A stretch of DNA of 64,000 bases. It comes from Ruegeria sp. PrR005. GTDB taxonomy: Bacteria; Pseudomonadota; Alphaproteobacteria; Rhodobacterales; Rhodobacteraceae. This document shows positions 50,569 through 60,600 of the stretch, piece by piece (the stretch's first letter is position 1; every line of letters begins with the position of its first letter). The notes under the pieces were generated by a model, which saw nothing but the letters and a program-made list of their open reading frames with translations, ran no database searches and had not been told where the DNA came from. Made by a program: the position numbers and the translations under genes. Where the stretch lies: contig NZ_JAAGOX010000022.1 of the NCBI RefSeq assembly GCF_010500245.1, positions 434,001-498,000 on the forward strand, written 5' to 3'.

Positions 50569-50694
50569 TCAGCCCTGGCGGGCTTTGAACTTGCGCTGCG
50601 TCTTGTTGATCACATAGACGCGGCCTTTGCGACGCACGACGCGGCAGTCCCGGTGGCGGGACTTGAGCGAGCGGAGCGAGTTCCTGACCTTCAT
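50569..50694 (-). CDS. rpmJ: 50S ribosomal protein L36
   Basis: A 41-residue ribosomal protein ([20 protein letters not shown] then [21 protein letters not shown]). The sequence matches the alphaproteobacterial L36 of the type with few of the four zinc-ligand Cys (only one Cys here), i.e. the zinc-independent form. ATG 50694 follows GGAG at 7 bases. It is directly downstream of tRNA-Val on the same strand, with no evident terminator between, so they may be co-transcribed. Confidence 0.95.
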   Translation of the reverse strand: MKVRNSLRSLKSRHRDCRVVRRKGRVYVINKTQRKFKARQG

Positions 50695-50771
50695 GGTCGT
50701 CTCCAATTCCTGCGGCGCGGGCCAGCGCCTGGGTTACGCGGGTCCCCTGTGTGAACAGAGGCGTGAAATCA

Positions 50772-50846
<75 letters not shown>

Positions 50847-50912
50847 ATGATTGCCGTCGCGTGCCTGCCCCAGAACGTAATGGGGCGCGGTAGCCCGCGC
50901 CGGTAAGCGGGG

Positions 50913-50941
50913 TCTATAAAAGGAGTCGGCGGGGGGATCAA
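50913..50941 (-). promoter_or_regulatory. Promoter of tRNA-Val
   Basis: On the minus strand TTGATC (50936-50941) and TATAGA (50913-50918) are 17 bases apart, placing initiation about 60 bases ahead of the tRNA. The same transcript could continue to rpmJ. Confidence 0.5.
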
Positions 50942-50996
50942 GGGCTTTTGACCGAACTATTTTCCGGTCTATGATTTTGTTCAACAAGGAGCGTCC

Positions 50997-51857
50997 ATGG
51001 TCCAAGCCGCCTACAATCTGTCCCTGCCCGGAAACCGCACCTCTTGCGTGGTATTTGCCTCGCCGCATAGCGGCTCGCACTACCCGCCGGCCTTCCTGAC
51101 GCAGACCATACTGGACAATCATTCGATTCGCTCCTCCGAGGACGCCTTTGTAAACACGCTGTTCGACGCCGCCCCCGATTTTGGCGCGCCGTTTCTGACC
51201 GCCGTCGCGCCCCGCGCCTATCTCGATCTCAACCGCAGTGCCGACGAGCTGGACCCGGCCCTGATCGAGGGCGTGCGCAAGGGCGGTCACAATCCGCGCG
51301 TCGCCTCGGGCCTGGGGGTGATTCCCCGCGTCGTGGCCGGGGGCAGGGCGATTTATCGCGGCAAGCTGCCCCTGGCCGAGGCGACCGCGCGCGTGAACCA
51401 GGTGTGGCGGCCCTATCACAACCGGCTTCAGCGGCTTCTTGACGAATCGCATGCGCGGTTTGGCCAGGCGATTCTGATTGACTGCCACTCGATGCCGCGC
51501 GAGGCGCTGGATGGCACCAGCCGTTCCCATTCCAAACGACCCGAAGTGGTCCTGGGCGACCGGTTCGGCGCCTCGGCCTCGTCCGAGGTGGTCGACCGGG
51601 TAGAGGCCGCCTTTGCCGCCGCGGGCCTGCATGTGGTGCGCAATTCGCCCTTTGCAGGCGCTTATGTGACCCAGGCCTATGGCCGCCCTTCGCGCCGCCA
51701 GCACGCGATCCAGATCGAGATCGACCGAGCCCTTTACATGGACGAGGCGACGATCAGCCCGAACGCCAATTTCGACGCGATGCGCGCGCTCCTGCGCGCC
51801 GTGGTCGCCGATATCGCGACCATCGGGCAAGAGCGCATGCCGCTGGCGGCCGAATAG
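50997..51857 (+). CDS. N-formylglutamate amidohydrolase family protein
   Basis: A 286-residue enzyme of the N-formylglutamate amidohydrolase (FGase) family, which releases glutamate and formate in histidine breakdown. VVFASPHSGSHYPPAF and LIDCHSMP hold the expected His residues, and AYLDLNRSADELDPAL is typical. The window contains no other histidine-catabolism genes, so a hut role is uncertain. AAGGAG lies 6 bases ahead of ATG 50997. Confidence 0.85.
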   Translation: MVQAAYNLSLPGNRTSCVVFASPHSGSHYPPAFLTQTILDNHSIRSSEDAFVNTLFDAAPDFGAPFLTAVAPRAYLDLNRSADELDPALIEGVRKGGHNPRVASGLGVIPRVVAGGRAIYRGKLPLAEATARVNQVWRPYHNRLQRLLDESHARFGQAILIDCHSMPREALDGTSRSHSKRPEVVLGDRFGASASSEVVDRVEAAFAAAGLHVVRNSPFAGAYVTQAYGRPSRRQHAIQIEIDRALYMDEATISPNANFDAMRALLRAVVADIATIGQERMPLAAE

Positions 51858-51968
51858 GGGGCCCAACCGCCGCACCAGGCCAGCCGGGCCGCTTTCCAGG
51901 AAAGCGGTTCCTAAACCCCGACCCGAGTGCAAAACTCGCCCCGATGCCTGTTTGAAGGAGCCTTTGCC

Positions 51969-53567
51969 ATGCGCGCCGCCCTCGTTTTTGCGTTCTGCCT
52001 GACCTCTCCCGCACTGGCCGAAACGTTTGTTCTGCGCGGCAGCCCGCAGGCGGTCACCGTCTATCCCGGGGTTGCCCGGATCACGCGCCACATGTCGCTG
52101 GATCTGCCCGCTGGCACGCATCAGATCATTCTGCCCGACCTGCCGCCGGGCGCCGCCCACCAGACCCCGCGAATCGCGGTCTCGGGCGCGGTTCTGGGCG
52201 CGGTTTCGCTGCGCGACAGCGCGCTCGACCCGCTGGCGGACGACGATTCCCCCGCGATCGAGGCGGCGCGCGATGCGCTCAAGGGGGCGCAGGCGGCGCT
52301 GGATGCGCATGCCGATGCCGAGACGGCCGTCACCAACCGCTTTGATGCCGCCGCCGCCCAGATCGCCTTTCTCGAACGGCTGGGCGGGGGCGATGTGCCG
52401 CTGGCGGATGCCACGGCGCTGGACAATCTGGTGTCGGTGGTCGGCGCCCGGGTGCTGCAAGCCCGTCGCGACATGCTGGCCGCCCGGCAGGAGTTGCGCG
52501 GCATGGCCGAAGCCCGCGAAGATCTCGAAGAAGCCCTGACGGATGCCGAACAGGCGCTTGCCGCCCTGCTCACGGCGGGTGAGGATCGGGTGCAGGTCGC
52601 CGCCGCCCTCAGTACCGATACCGCCACCACCGCGCAGATCGAGCTGTCGTATTTTGTCGAGGCGGATTGGCGCCCGACCTATGATTTCTCGCTGGCGCAG
52701 AGCGAACCGGCGCGGCTGTCGATCAAGCGGGGCGCCGAAGTCACGCAATACAGCGGCGAGGATTGGCGCGATGTGACACTGACGCTGTCCACCCTGCGGA
52801 TCAGCGACACCATCGCCCCCCATGATCTCTCCCCGCACTGGCTGCGGATCGAGAAACCCGCCCCGCCGCAGCCCGCCCCGAAATTGCTGTCACGGACAGA
52901 GAGCCTGGCCGAACCCTTGGCCGAGGCGCCGATGATTTTCGACGAGGCAGCAGGCGCCTATGCCAGCTTCAACGACGTTGAGGCCAGCTATGCCTTTCCA
53001 AACCCTGTCACCGTGGCCAACGATGTCGATCAGGTACGCCTGTCACTCGATACCCTGGCGTTCGAGGCCCGGATCTTTGCCCGTGCCGTTCCCCTCCATG
53101 ACGAAACAGCCTTCCTGATGGCGACGTTCACCAATACCACGCCCGAGCCGATTTTCGAGAGCTATGAGAACAGCTTTTCGCTCGACAACACCCTCATCGG
53201 GCGCGGTCACACAGACCAGATCCCCGCCGGGGCCGAGACGACGCTGGCCTTTGGCCCGATCGAGGATCTGCGGTTGGATCGCGTCCGTCTGGACAAGAAC
53301 GAGGGCGACAGCGGCATCATCAACCGTACCAATACCAGCAGTGAAGAGGTGCGGATCACCGTCGAGAACCTCGGCGCGCGGAACTGGCCCGTCCGGCTGC
53401 TTGATCGTGTCCCGGTCTCCACGCAAGAGGATCTGGTGATCACCCATTCCGCCACCCCACGCCCCGACATCGAAGACCCGGAGGACAAACAGGGCCTGCT
53501 GGAATGGCGGTTCGACCTGGCGCCGGGTGCGGAAAAGTCGATCCTGCTCAAGCACGACATGCAATAG
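51969..53567 (+). CDS. DUF4139 domain-containing secreted protein
   Basis: A 532-residue exported protein with a signal peptide (RAALVFAFCLTSPALA, cleavage near residue 17) and a DUF4139/DUF4140 layout: an N-terminal beta domain (VTVYPGVARITRHMSLDLPAGTHQIILPDLP), a central coiled coil (about 85-200) and C-terminal beta-rich repeats ending LEWRFDLAPGAEKSILLKHDMQ. Function unknown; homologues are sometimes annotated as mucoidy inhibitor A-like. ATG 51969 follows AAGGAG. Confidence 0.85.
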   Translation: MRAALVFAFCLTSPALAETFVLRGSPQAVTVYPGVARITRHMSLDLPAGTHQIILPDLPPGAAHQTPRIAVSGAVLGAVSLRDSALDPLADDDSPAIEAARDALKGAQAALDAHADAETAVTNRFDAAAAQIAFLERLGGGDVPLADATALDNLVSVVGARVLQARRDMLAARQELRGMAEAREDLEEALTDAEQALAALLTAGEDRVQVAAALSTDTATTAQIELSYFVEADWRPTYDFSLAQSEPARLSIKRGAEVTQYSGEDWRDVTLTLSTLRISDTIAPHDLSPHWLRIEKPAPPQPAPKLLSRTESLAEPLAEAPMIFDEAAGAYASFNDVEASYAFPNPVTVANDVDQVRLSLDTLAFEARIFARAVPLHDETAFLMATFTNTTPEPIFESYENSFSLDNTLIGRGHTDQIPAGAETTLAFGPIEDLRLDRVRLDKNEGDSGIINRTNTSSEEVRITVENLGARNWPVRLLDRVPVSTQEDLVITHSATPRPDIEDPEDKQGLLEWRFDLAPGAEKSILLKHDMQ

Positions 53568-53606
53568 CCGCTGGACATGATCCTTCGCTGACCCCCGGCA
53601 CCGGGC

Positions 53607-54869
53607 TCAGCGCATCCCGCGCCCCTTGATGATCGCGTCCGACCCGAACCGCCGACGGATCTCGTCGGTGGCCCGCTCGGCGCGCGCCCGCTGCGCCGCC
53701 TGCGGGTCGAGCAGGTCGCCCGAGACATCCGCTTCGGCCTCGGGGCACAGATGCGACAACCCGCAGCCCAAGAGCCGGTAAGGTCCCTGATCCCCCAACT
53801 GGTCGAACAACGCGCGCGCGGTGCGATAGATCCGGTCGGCCATCTGCGTCGGGTCGCGCAGCGCCTGCTGCCGCGACAGGATGCGGTGATTGGCGCGTTT
53901 CAGCTTCAGCGTCACCACCCGCCCCGCCAGCCCGCGCGCCTTGGCCCGATCCGCCACCTTCTCCGCCATCCGCCAGATATGGCCATCCAACACATCTATA
54001 CTGGCTGTATCCTCGAAAAACGTGGTCTCGTTGCTGATCGACTTGATCGGATCATGCGCCGAAACGCGCCGGTGATCCTCGCCGCGCGCCAGATGCCACA
54101 GCCGCTGGCCCATCGCACCGAACCGGGCAACCAGCGCCTCCTGATCCCAGCGCAACAGGTCGGTAAAGCTGCGGATGCCCGCGCGCTCCAGGCTCTCTTG
54201 CGCCGCAGGCCCGATGCCCCAGATCAGCCGCACCGGCTTGTCGCGCAGGAATTCCGCCGTCTCGGCCCGCCCGATCACCGAGAACCCGCGCGGCTTGTCC
54301 AGGTCCGAGGCCACCTTGGCCAGGAACTTGTTGTGGCTGAGCCCGATCGAGCCCGTCACGCCCAGCTCCTCCTTCATCCGCTTGACCAGCCGCGCCAGCA
54401 TGACCGCCGGGGGATGCCCATGCAGCCGCTGGGTGCCCGACAGGTCCATAAAGGCCTCGTCCAGCGACAAGGGTTCCACCACCGGGGTCAGCTCGTCCAT
54501 CATCGCGCGGATCTGTTTCGACACCTCGGCATAGACCGACATGCGCGGCTTGATCACCACTGCATCCGGGCAGAGCTTCAACGCCTGAAACATCGGCATG
54601 GCCGAGCGCACGCCGCGAATGCGCGCCACATAACACGCGGTCGAGACCACGCCGCGCTTGCCGCCCCCGATGATCACCGGCTTGTCGGCCAGGTCCGGAT
54701 TGTCACGCTTTTCCACGCTGGCATAAAAGGCGTCGCAATCCATATGCGCGATGGTCAATACGTCCAGTTCGGGATGGCGCAGCACCCGCGGGCTGCCACA
54801 GACCGGACAGCGCCGGGCCTCCCCGGTCCGGGCCAGGCATTCGCGGCAAAGTCCGGGTGCAGAGGTCAT
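53607..54869 (-). CDS. dinB: DNA polymerase IV (Y-family), N-terminal zinc-ribbon form
   Basis: A 420-residue error-prone polymerase. The catalytic motifs are HMDCDAFYASVE (about residue 42) and SLDEAFMDLSGT (about 136), with the little-finger domain near SISNETTFFEDT. It has an N-terminal extension with CRECLARTGEARRCPVCG, two CxxC pairs, common in alphaproteobacterial DinB proteins. It is likely induced by DNA damage, but no LexA site was identified. Confidence 0.95.
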   Translation of the reverse strand: MTSAPGLCRECLARTGEARRCPVCGSPRVLRHPELDVLTIAHMDCDAFYASVEKRDNPDLADKPVIIGGGKRGVVSTACYVARIRGVRSAMPMFQALKLCPDAVVIKPRMSVYAEVSKQIRAMMDELTPVVEPLSLDEAFMDLSGTQRLHGHPPAVMLARLVKRMKEELGVTGSIGLSHNKFLAKVASDLDKPRGFSVIGRAETAEFLRDKPVRLIWGIGPAAQESLERAGIRSFTDLLRWDQEALVARFGAMGQRLWHLARGEDHRRVSAHDPIKSISNETTFFEDTASIDVLDGHIWRMAEKVADRAKARGLAGRVVTLKLKRANHRILSRQQALRDPTQMADRIYRTARALFDQLGDQGPYRLLGCGLSHLCPEAEADVSGDLLDPQAAQRARAERATDEIRRRFGSDAIIKGRGMR

Positions 54870-54937
54870 CGGGTGTATCCGACCGGAGAACGGGCTATAT
54901 CACCCCTATCTAGACCGACTCGCAGCGGAGAGAAAAG

Positions 54938-55372
54938 GTGACACAGGACCAGACGGAGTTTTCCGGCGCCAAGCTGGCCCTGTTCCTCGGGCAATCACTG
55001 CTGGTGATCCGGCGCGATGACAGGGCCGATATCCCCTGGCCTGATCATTGGGACTTGCCCGGCGGCGGGCGCGACGGCGACGAAACTCCGCTGGATTGCG
55101 CCCTGCGCGAAACCCACGAAGAGGTCGGGCTGGTGGTACCCGCCGATCAGGTGATCTGGCGCGCCAGTTACCTCAGACCGCGCGGCCGCGTCTGGTTTTT
55201 CGCGGCGCATCTGCCCGCGAGCTGGAGCACGCATGTGGTGCTGGGCGACGAAGGTCAGGAATGGCGGCTGATGCCGCCGCGCGACTATATCCGCCACCCC
55301 AAGGCGGTGCCGCATTTCGCCGAACAGCTGGACATATATCTGGGCAGTCCCGAGTTCGGGCGCCAGATTTGA
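54938..55372 (+). CDS. Nudix hydrolase
   Basis: A 144-residue Nudix protein. The Nudix box is GGGRDGDETPLDCALRETHEEVGL at about residues 42-65 (GX5EX7REVXEEXGXD pattern with REx2EE visible). Substrate unknown; members hydrolyse nucleoside diphosphates linked to other moieties. It starts with GTG 54938, supported by GGAGAG, and diverges from dinB. Confidence 0.9.
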   Translation: MTQDQTEFSGAKLALFLGQSLLVIRRDDRADIPWPDHWDLPGGGRDGDETPLDCALRETHEEVGLVVPADQVIWRASYLRPRGRVWFFAAHLPASWSTHVVLGDEGQEWRLMPPRDYIRHPKAVPHFAEQLDIYLGSPEFGRQI

Positions 55373-55734
55373 ACATGACTTTTGGACAAGACGCCTGAAC
55401 CGGGATTTCTTTGAGAAAGGCCCCCCGCACGCTGGGCGGGGGGAGGTAACGAACCTCAGGAAGACATGGTTCGTTGGGGAGTGTCTCAAGGGTAAGGGTC
55501 GCCGAAAATCTGGTGGCGGAGTAGGTCGGAGTCCGACAGGGCCGAAACTCGCCTTTTTAATGTGTTTTTGGGGGCACAGCGGCAAAATGGCGCGGAATCG
55601 GCGGAAAGTCCGGTTTTTCAGGCCGTTAGGCAAGAAATCAGGGTGACGTTAGGTCATTTGGCGCCGCAGGCGCTGCACAAGGCAAGAATTTTTTGCCACG
55701 CCGCCGCACCCGGTGCGGCGGTGTCTGCCGGGCC
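55373..55734. other. 362-bp structured gap between converging genes; candidate small RNA
   Basis: No ORF is convincing here. Three perfect hairpins are visible. CCCCCCGC/GCGGGGGG (55421-55428/55436-55443) reads as a terminator on the minus strand (CCTTTCTC follows). AACGAACC/GGTTCGTT (55448-55455/55468-55475) has a 12-base loop. GTCGG-AGT-CCGAC (55525-55537) lies inside a larger stem ending ACTCGCC-TTTTT (55547-55558), a terminator on the plus strand. The middle hairpin is not needed for termination, so a small RNA on the minus strand is possible. Confidence 0.45.
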
Positions 55735-56469
55735 TCAGGCGCGGTTGGGCGCGATGGCTTGCGGCGAGGTCATTTCCCGCAGGATCGCCGCGACCGCGGC
55801 GCGCGGGTCGGCGGCGCGGACCACCGGACGGCCGACCACGATGTGATCGGCACCGTCGGCGATGGCGTTGGCGGGCGTCGCCACCCGTTTCTGGTCGCCC
55901 AGGTCCGCGCCCGCAGGGCGCACGCCCGGGGTCACGATCAGCCGTCCGGCCGCTTCGGGCAGGGCGTGGATGGCGGCGGCCTCCTGCGGGCTGGCGATGA
56001 TCCCGTCGGCGCCCGCCGCAAAGGCGCGCGCGGCGCGTTCGATCACCAGCTCGCTGACCGTGCCCGGCAGCATCAGCCCGGCATCCAGGTCGGCGCGTTC
56101 CAGCGAGGTCAGGATGGTCACGGCAAGGATCTTCAGGTCCTTGCCGGCGGCGCCTTCCTTGGCGGCGCGCACCACATGCGGATCGCCATGCACGGTCAGG
56201 AAATCCAGATCGTACTGTGCCAGCCCGCGCACTGCCGCCTCGACCGTGTTGCCGATGTCGAAGAGTTTCATGTCCAGGAAGATGCGCTTGCCATGTTCCT
56301 GTTTCAGCTCGTTGGCCAGCGCCAGCCCGCCGCCCGTCAACATGCCCAGCCCGATCTTGTAGAACGACACCATGTCGCCCAGCCGTCCGGCCATGTTCAG
56401 CCCGTCCAGCGCGTTGGGTACGTCAAGGGCGACGATCAGGCGATCGTCTGCAAGGGGGGTATCGGTCAT
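55735..56469 (-). CDS. pyrF: Orotidine 5'-phosphate decarboxylase
   Basis: It catalyses the last step of UMP synthesis. The 244-residue protein has LIVALDVPN near the N-terminus, the catalytic FLDMKLFDIGNTV (Lys and Asp pattern DxKxxD, about residues 65-77) and VTPGVRPAGADLGDQKRV with a phosphate-binding region. ATG 56469 has GGAGG 9 bases upstream; a longer reading has a poor N-terminus. It is followed by the small 56647 gene on the same strand further right. Confidence 0.95.
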   Translation of the reverse strand: MTDTPLADDRLIVALDVPNALDGLNMAGRLGDMVSFYKIGLGMLTGGGLALANELKQEHGKRIFLDMKLFDIGNTVEAAVRGLAQYDLDFLTVHGDPHVVRAAKEGAAGKDLKILAVTILTSLERADLDAGLMLPGTVSELVIERAARAFAAGADGIIASPQEAAAIHALPEAAGRLIVTPGVRPAGADLGDQKRVATPANAIADGADHIVVGRPVVRAADPRAAVAAILREMTSPQAIAPNRA

Positions 56470-56550
56470 CTGGGGATCCTCCGGCAGGGGTCGCCCGTAC
56501 ATAATCGGGCTATTCTGCCGAGGCAAGCGCGGATCGGAAAGCACCCGCAG

Positions 56551-56636
56551 GGTGCGCTCCCGCGCCTGAACGCCCCCCTTTCAGGGGGCCATTACAGCCT
56601 TGGGCCGGGCGCCGCGCATCCGCGCGGCGCAACTGT
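56551..56636. repeat. GC-rich hairpin cluster between pyrF and small gene
   Basis: Three hairpins lie in a 177-bp gap: GCACCC-GCA-GGGTGC, a GCCCCC/GGGGGC stem around TTTCA, and GCCGCGC-ATC-CGCGCGGC. The 18-base word TTGGGCCGGGCGCCGCGC (56600-56617) is identical to part of the inverted repeat at 14095-14137, and both are near GCGCTCCCGC. A dispersed repeat family is likely. Confidence 0.55.
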
Positions 56637-56646
56637 GCCTTGGGGA

Positions 56647-56907
56647 TCAGGCGACGCCCAGGGACAGGTGCTCATCGACCACAAGTTCCTGCTTGCCCGC
56701 CCGGAACTCGGGCATCCGCCGCATCTGCCGCAACGCGTCGCCGACAAAGGCCTGGGCGCGCGCCACCGGGTTCGCCTCTCCGGGCAGATCCAGCGAGCAG
56801 AACAGGGTCACGATCCGGTCGGCAAGGGTCAGGCACACGCTCGCCGAATGGCGCGAGGTATCCGAGCAATAGCTGTACCGCGAGATTTCGATATTGGTGA
56901 TCAACAT
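56647..56907 (-). CDS. Small conserved-looking hypothetical protein
   Basis: An 86-residue soluble protein with a Cys-containing N-terminus (ISRYSYCSDTSRHSASVCLTLADRIVTLFC) and a charged C-terminus. No family recognised. The coding call rests on GGAGG 7 bases ahead of ATG 56907. It is divergent from clpB, and a role in stress response is only suggested by that. Confidence 0.65.
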   Translation of the reverse strand: MLITNIEISRYSYCSDTSRHSASVCLTLADRIVTLFCSLDLPGEANPVARAQAFVGDALRQMRRMPEFRAGKQELVVDEHLSLGVA

Positions 56908-57020
56908 GACGAGCCTCCACATTACGGCCTCATATGACACGGCAAATCTTTCCAAAACGCGTCGACAATGGGGCAAAGTAAGGACAATTGGATCGGATTC
57001 GCGCTTCTTGCCGGCAGGCT

Positions 57021-57048
57021 CTTGAAGAGGGCCGATTAGTCCCCAGAT
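57021..57048 (+). promoter_or_regulatory. Heat-shock (sigma-32 type) promoter of clpB
   Basis: CTTGAA (57021-57026), 14-base spacer, CCCCAGAT (57041-57048), close to the sigma-32 consensus CTTGAA-N13-15-CCCCATNT. It lies 77 bases ahead of the clpB start. Confidence 0.65.
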
Positions 57049-57124
57049 TGGATGCGAGGCCCGAACCGCCGCGTGCTGCCAGGCAGGCGCAGGCAAGACA
57101 GGGCGCTTGGAAAAGGAGAGAAAG

Positions 57125-59743
57125 ATGGACTTGTCGAAGTTCACCGAGCGTGCACGCGGATTCGTGCAGGCAGCGCAGACAATTGCGCTGCGCGAGGGGC
57201 ACCAGCGCTTGGCGCCCGAACACCTTCTCAAGGCATTGATGGATGACGATCAGGGGCTGGCAAGCAACCTGATCACCCGCGCCGGTGGCGCGCCGTCCCG
57301 CGTGGTCGAGGCGCTGGATGTGGCGATGTCGAAACTGCCCAAGGTCAGTGGCGACGGGGCCCAGGTCTATCTTGACGGCCAGACCGCCAAGGTGCTGGAC
57401 GAGGCCGAGCAGATCGCCAAGAAGGCGGGCGACAGCTTTGTTCCGGTCGAGCGCGTCCTGATGGCGCTCTGCATGGTCAAATCCAAGGCCAAGGAGGCGC
57501 TGGATGCCGGTGCCGTCACCGCGCAAAAGCTCAACGAGGCGATCAACGACATCCGCAAGGGCCGCACCGCCGACACGGCGAGCGCGGAAGAGGGCTATGA
57601 CGCGCTCAAGAAATACGCCCGCGACCTGACCGAGGCCGCCGCCGAGGGCAAGATCGACCCGATCATCGGGCGCGACGAGGAAATCCGCCGCTCGATGCAG
57701 GTGCTCAGCCGCCGGACAAAGAACAACCCCGTCCTGATCGGTGAGCCGGGCGTTGGCAAGACCGCCATCGCCGAGGGCCTGGCGCTGCGCATCGTCAACG
57801 GTGATGTGCCCGAGAGCCTGCGTGAAAAGAAGCTCTTGGCGCTCGACATGGGCGCGCTGATTGCCGGTGCGAAGTATCGCGGCGAGTTCGAGGAGCGGCT
57901 CAAGGCCGTGTTGAACGAAGTAACCGCTGCTGCGGGCGAAATCATCCTCTTCATCGACGAGATGCACACTCTGGTGGGTGCCGGTAAATCCGACGGCGCG
58001 ATGGACGCGGCCAACCTTATCAAACCGGCGCTGGCGCGCGGTGAATTGCACTGCATCGGTGCCACCACGCTGGATGAATACCGCAAATATGTGGAAAAAG
58101 ACGCGGCCCTGGCCCGCCGGTTCCAGCCGGTGATGGTCGAGGAACCGACCGTCGAGGACACGATCAGCATCCTGCGCGGCATCAAGGAGAAATACGAGCT
58201 GCACCACGGCGTGCGCATCTCCGACTCGGCGCTGGTTTCGGCGGCAACGCTCAGCCACCGTTACATCACCGACCGGTTCCTGCCTGACAAGGCGATCGAC
58301 CTGATGGACGAGGCGGCCAGCCGCCTGCGGATGGAGGTCGACAGCAAGCCCGAGGAGCTTGACCAGCTCGACCGCCAGATCCTGCAATTGCAGATCGAGG
58401 AAGAGGCGCTGAAGCGCGAGGACGATGCCGCATCGAAAGACCGGCTTGCCACGCTGCAAAAGGACCTTGCCGATTTGCAGGAGCGCAGTGCCGAGATGAC
58501 CGCCCAATGGCAGGCGGCACGGGACAAGCTGGCTTCGGGACGCGACCTCAAGGAACAGCTCGACCGGGCCCGCGCCGAACTGGAAATCGCCAAGCGCGAA
58601 GGCAACCTGGCCCGTGCCGGCGAGCTTAGCTATGGCATCATCCCGGGGCTCGAAAAGCAGCTGACCGAGGCGGAAACCCGCGAGGACACCGGCCTGATGG
58701 CCGAGGAAACCGTGCGCCCCGAACAGATCGCGGCAGTGGTCGAACGCTGGACCGGCATCCCGACGTCGAAGATGCTCGAAGGCGAGCGGGAGAAGCTTCT
58801 GCGCATGGAAGACGAGCTGCACAAGCGCGTCATCGGCCAGAACGCGGCCGTCACCGCCGTGGCCAACGCGGTGCGCCGGGCCCGCGCTGGGCTCAACGAC
58901 GAGAACCGCCCTCTGGGCTCGTTCCTGTTCCTCGGGCCCACCGGTGTGGGCAAGACCGAACTGACCAAGGCCGTGGCCGAATACCTCTTTGACGACGACG
59001 CCGCGATGGTGCGCATCGACATGTCCGAGTTCATGGAGAAACACTCGGTCGCCCGCCTGATCGGCGCGCCTCCGGGCTATGTCGGCTATGACGAGGGCGG
59101 CGTGCTGACCGAGGCGGTCCGCCGCAGGCCCTATCAGGTGGTGCTGTTCGACGAGGTGGAAAAGGCCCACCCGGACGTGTTCAACGTGCTCTTGCAGGTG
59201 CTCGACGACGGCATGCTGACCGACGGTCAGGGCCACCATGTCGACTTCAAGCAGACGCTGATCGTGCTGACCTCGAACCTCGGTAGTCAGGCGCTCAGCC
59301 AGCTGCCCGAAGGTTCCGACGCCAGCGCCGCCCGGCGTGACGTGATGGATGCGGTGCGGGCGCATTTCCGGCCCGAGTTCCTGAACCGGCTCGACGAGAC
59401 GATCATCTTCGACCGGCTCAAGCGCGCCGATATGGACGGGATCGTGTCGATCCAGCTGGGCCGCCTGACCAAGCGTCTGGCCAATCGCAAGATCGGGCTG
59501 GAGTTGGACGACGCGGCGCGGACCTGGCTGGCGGATGCGGGTTATGACCCGGTCTATGGCGCCCGCCCGCTCAAGCGCGTAATCCAGCGCGACCTGCAAA
59601 ATCCGCTGGCCGAGAAGCTGCTGGCCGGCGAGATCAAGGACGGCGAGACCATCGCCATCACCGCCGGGGACGAGGGGCTGATCATTGGCGACCGGGTGGT
59701 CAGCTCGAACCGCCCGCGGCCGGATGACGCCGTGGTCCACTGA
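57125..59743 (+). CDS. clpB: ATP-dependent disaggregase ClpB
   Basis: The 872-residue Hsp100 chaperone that dissolves protein aggregates with DnaK. It has an N-terminal domain (about 1-150), a first AAA module (Walker A GEPGVGKT at 206-213), a coiled middle domain (about 400-520) and a second AAA module (GPTGVGKTE at 604-612, with Walker [16 protein letters not shown]). Length and order match typical ClpB. ATG 57125 has AGGAG 7 bases upstream. A heat-shock promoter and a strong terminator bracket it. Confidence 0.97.
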   Translation: MDLSKFTERARGFVQAAQTIALREGHQRLAPEHLLKALMDDDQGLASNLITRAGGAPSRVVEALDVAMSKLPKVSGDGAQVYLDGQTAKVLDEAEQIAKKAGDSFVPVERVLMALCMVKSKAKEALDAGAVTAQKLNEAINDIRKGRTADTASAEEGYDALKKYARDLTEAAAEGKIDPIIGRDEEIRRSMQVLSRRTKNNPVLIGEPGVGKTAIAEGLALRIVNGDVPESLREKKLLALDMGALIAGAKYRGEFEERLKAVLNEVTAAAGEIILFIDEMHTLVGAGKSDGAMDAANLIKPALARGELHCIGATTLDEYRKYVEKDAALARRFQPVMVEEPTVEDTISILRGIKEKYELHHGVRISDSALVSAATLSHRYITDRFLPDKAIDLMDEAASRLRMEVDSKPEELDQLDRQILQLQIEEEALKREDDAASKDRLATLQKDLADLQERSAEMTAQWQAARDKLASGRDLKEQLDRARAELEIAKREGNLARAGELSYGIIPGLEKQLTEAETREDTGLMAEETVRPEQIAAVVERWTGIPTSKMLEGEREKLLRMEDELHKRVIGQNAAVTAVANAVRRARAGLNDENRPLGSFLFLGPTGVGKTELTKAVAEYLFDDDAAMVRIDMSEFMEKHSVARLIGAPPGYVGYDEGGVLTEAVRRRPYQVVLFDEVEKAHPDVFNVLLQVLDDGMLTDGQGHHVDFKQTLIVLTSNLGSQALSQLPEGSDASAARRDVMDAVRAHFRPEFLNRLDETIIFDRLKRADMDGIVSIQLGRLTKRLANRKIGLELDDAARTWLADAGYDPVYGARPLKRVIQRDLQNPLAEKLLAGEIKDGETIAITAGDEGLIIGDRVVSSNRPRPDDAVVH

Positions 59744-59761
59744 TCCGCGACACTGCAACAG

Positions 59762-59789
59762 AAAGGCCCGCCAGTTCTGGCGGGCCTTT
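59762..59789 (+). terminator. Intrinsic terminator of clpB
   Basis: AAAGGCCCGCCAG-TT-CTGGCGGGCCTTT, a 13-bp perfect stem followed by a T-tract, 18 bases after the clpB stop. Confidence 0.92.
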
Positions 59790-59901
59790 TCTTATCCGGC
59801 ATTGTCGGTTGAGCATCCCTGCCAACGAAAGGAGCCGCCCGGACAACCGGGCGTTTGCCCCTCCCGCTCATGTCGCCTAAGCTTGCGCCACGGAGGTCCC
59901 C

Positions 59902-60597
59902 ATGTGCTTTTCCGCCACCGCAAGCTTTGTCGCCGGCACCGTCCTGATCGCGGGCGGGGCGGTCTCGTTGCGCAGGGCGCGCGACCTGCGGTCGCGGTTC
60001 CTCGGCTTTGGGGCATTTCCCCTGCTCTTCGGCATCCAGCAGATGTCCGAGGGCGTCCTGTGGCTGTCGCTTGACAGCCCGGACGTGGCACAGCCCGGCG
60101 GCGCGGCGCTGGTGTTTCTGTTCTTCGCCTATTGGTTCTGGCCCTTCTGGGTGCCACTCTCTGCGGCCCTGGTCGAGCCTGACCGCACCCGCCAACGCCT
60201 GTTTGCGGGACTGTCCGCCTTTGGCTTCTGCCTTGGTGCGGCGCTGTACCTGCCGGTGCTGGTCGATCCGGACACGCTCGACATCTATCTGGTGCGGCAT
60301 TCAATCCAGTACGAGAACCCGGTCATGTTCCCGGGCGAGGCCGCCAAGACAGTCGTACGGCTCGTTTACGCCCTGGTGATCTGCCTGCCGTTGCTGGGAT
60401 CCTCCCATCGGCAGGTGCGCATCTTTGGCGCGCTGATCGTGGCCTCGGTCGCGGCGGGCTTTGTCTTTGCCGCTTATGCCTTCACCTCGATCTGGTGTTT
60501 CCTGGCCGCGCTGATCTCGGGTTACATCGTCTACATGATGTTCGCCCTGGCGCGCGACGAACGCGCGGGCGACCCGGCGCGGCGCACCCTGTCCTGA
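59902..60597 (+). CDS. DUF6629-like integral membrane protein
   Basis: A 231-residue membrane protein with about seven hydrophobic helices. The N-terminus MCFSATASFVAGTVLIAGG is distinctive; from memory it belongs to DUF6629, of unknown function. Cys2 and Cys-containing helix ends are conserved in what I recall of the family. ATG 59902 has GGAGG about 9 bases upstream. Gene lies after the clpB terminator and is likely independent. Confidence 0.7.
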   Translation: MCFSATASFVAGTVLIAGGAVSLRRARDLRSRFLGFGAFPLLFGIQQMSEGVLWLSLDSPDVAQPGGAALVFLFFAYWFWPFWVPLSAALVEPDRTRQRLFAGLSAFGFCLGAALYLPVLVDPDTLDIYLVRHSIQYENPVMFPGEAAKTVVRLVYALVICLPLLGSSHRQVRIFGALIVASVAAGFVFAAYAFTSIWCFLAALISGYIVYMMFALARDERAGDPARRTLS

Positions 60598-60600
60598 GCC

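Noticed and set aside
55421-55558. Signal recognition particle RNA, RNase P RNA or tmRNA
   Set aside because: None of the conserved core sequences of these RNAs was found in either strand of the gap.
56930-59758. 942-residue reading frame opposite clpB
   Set aside because: Shadow of clpB, which has complete AAA motifs.
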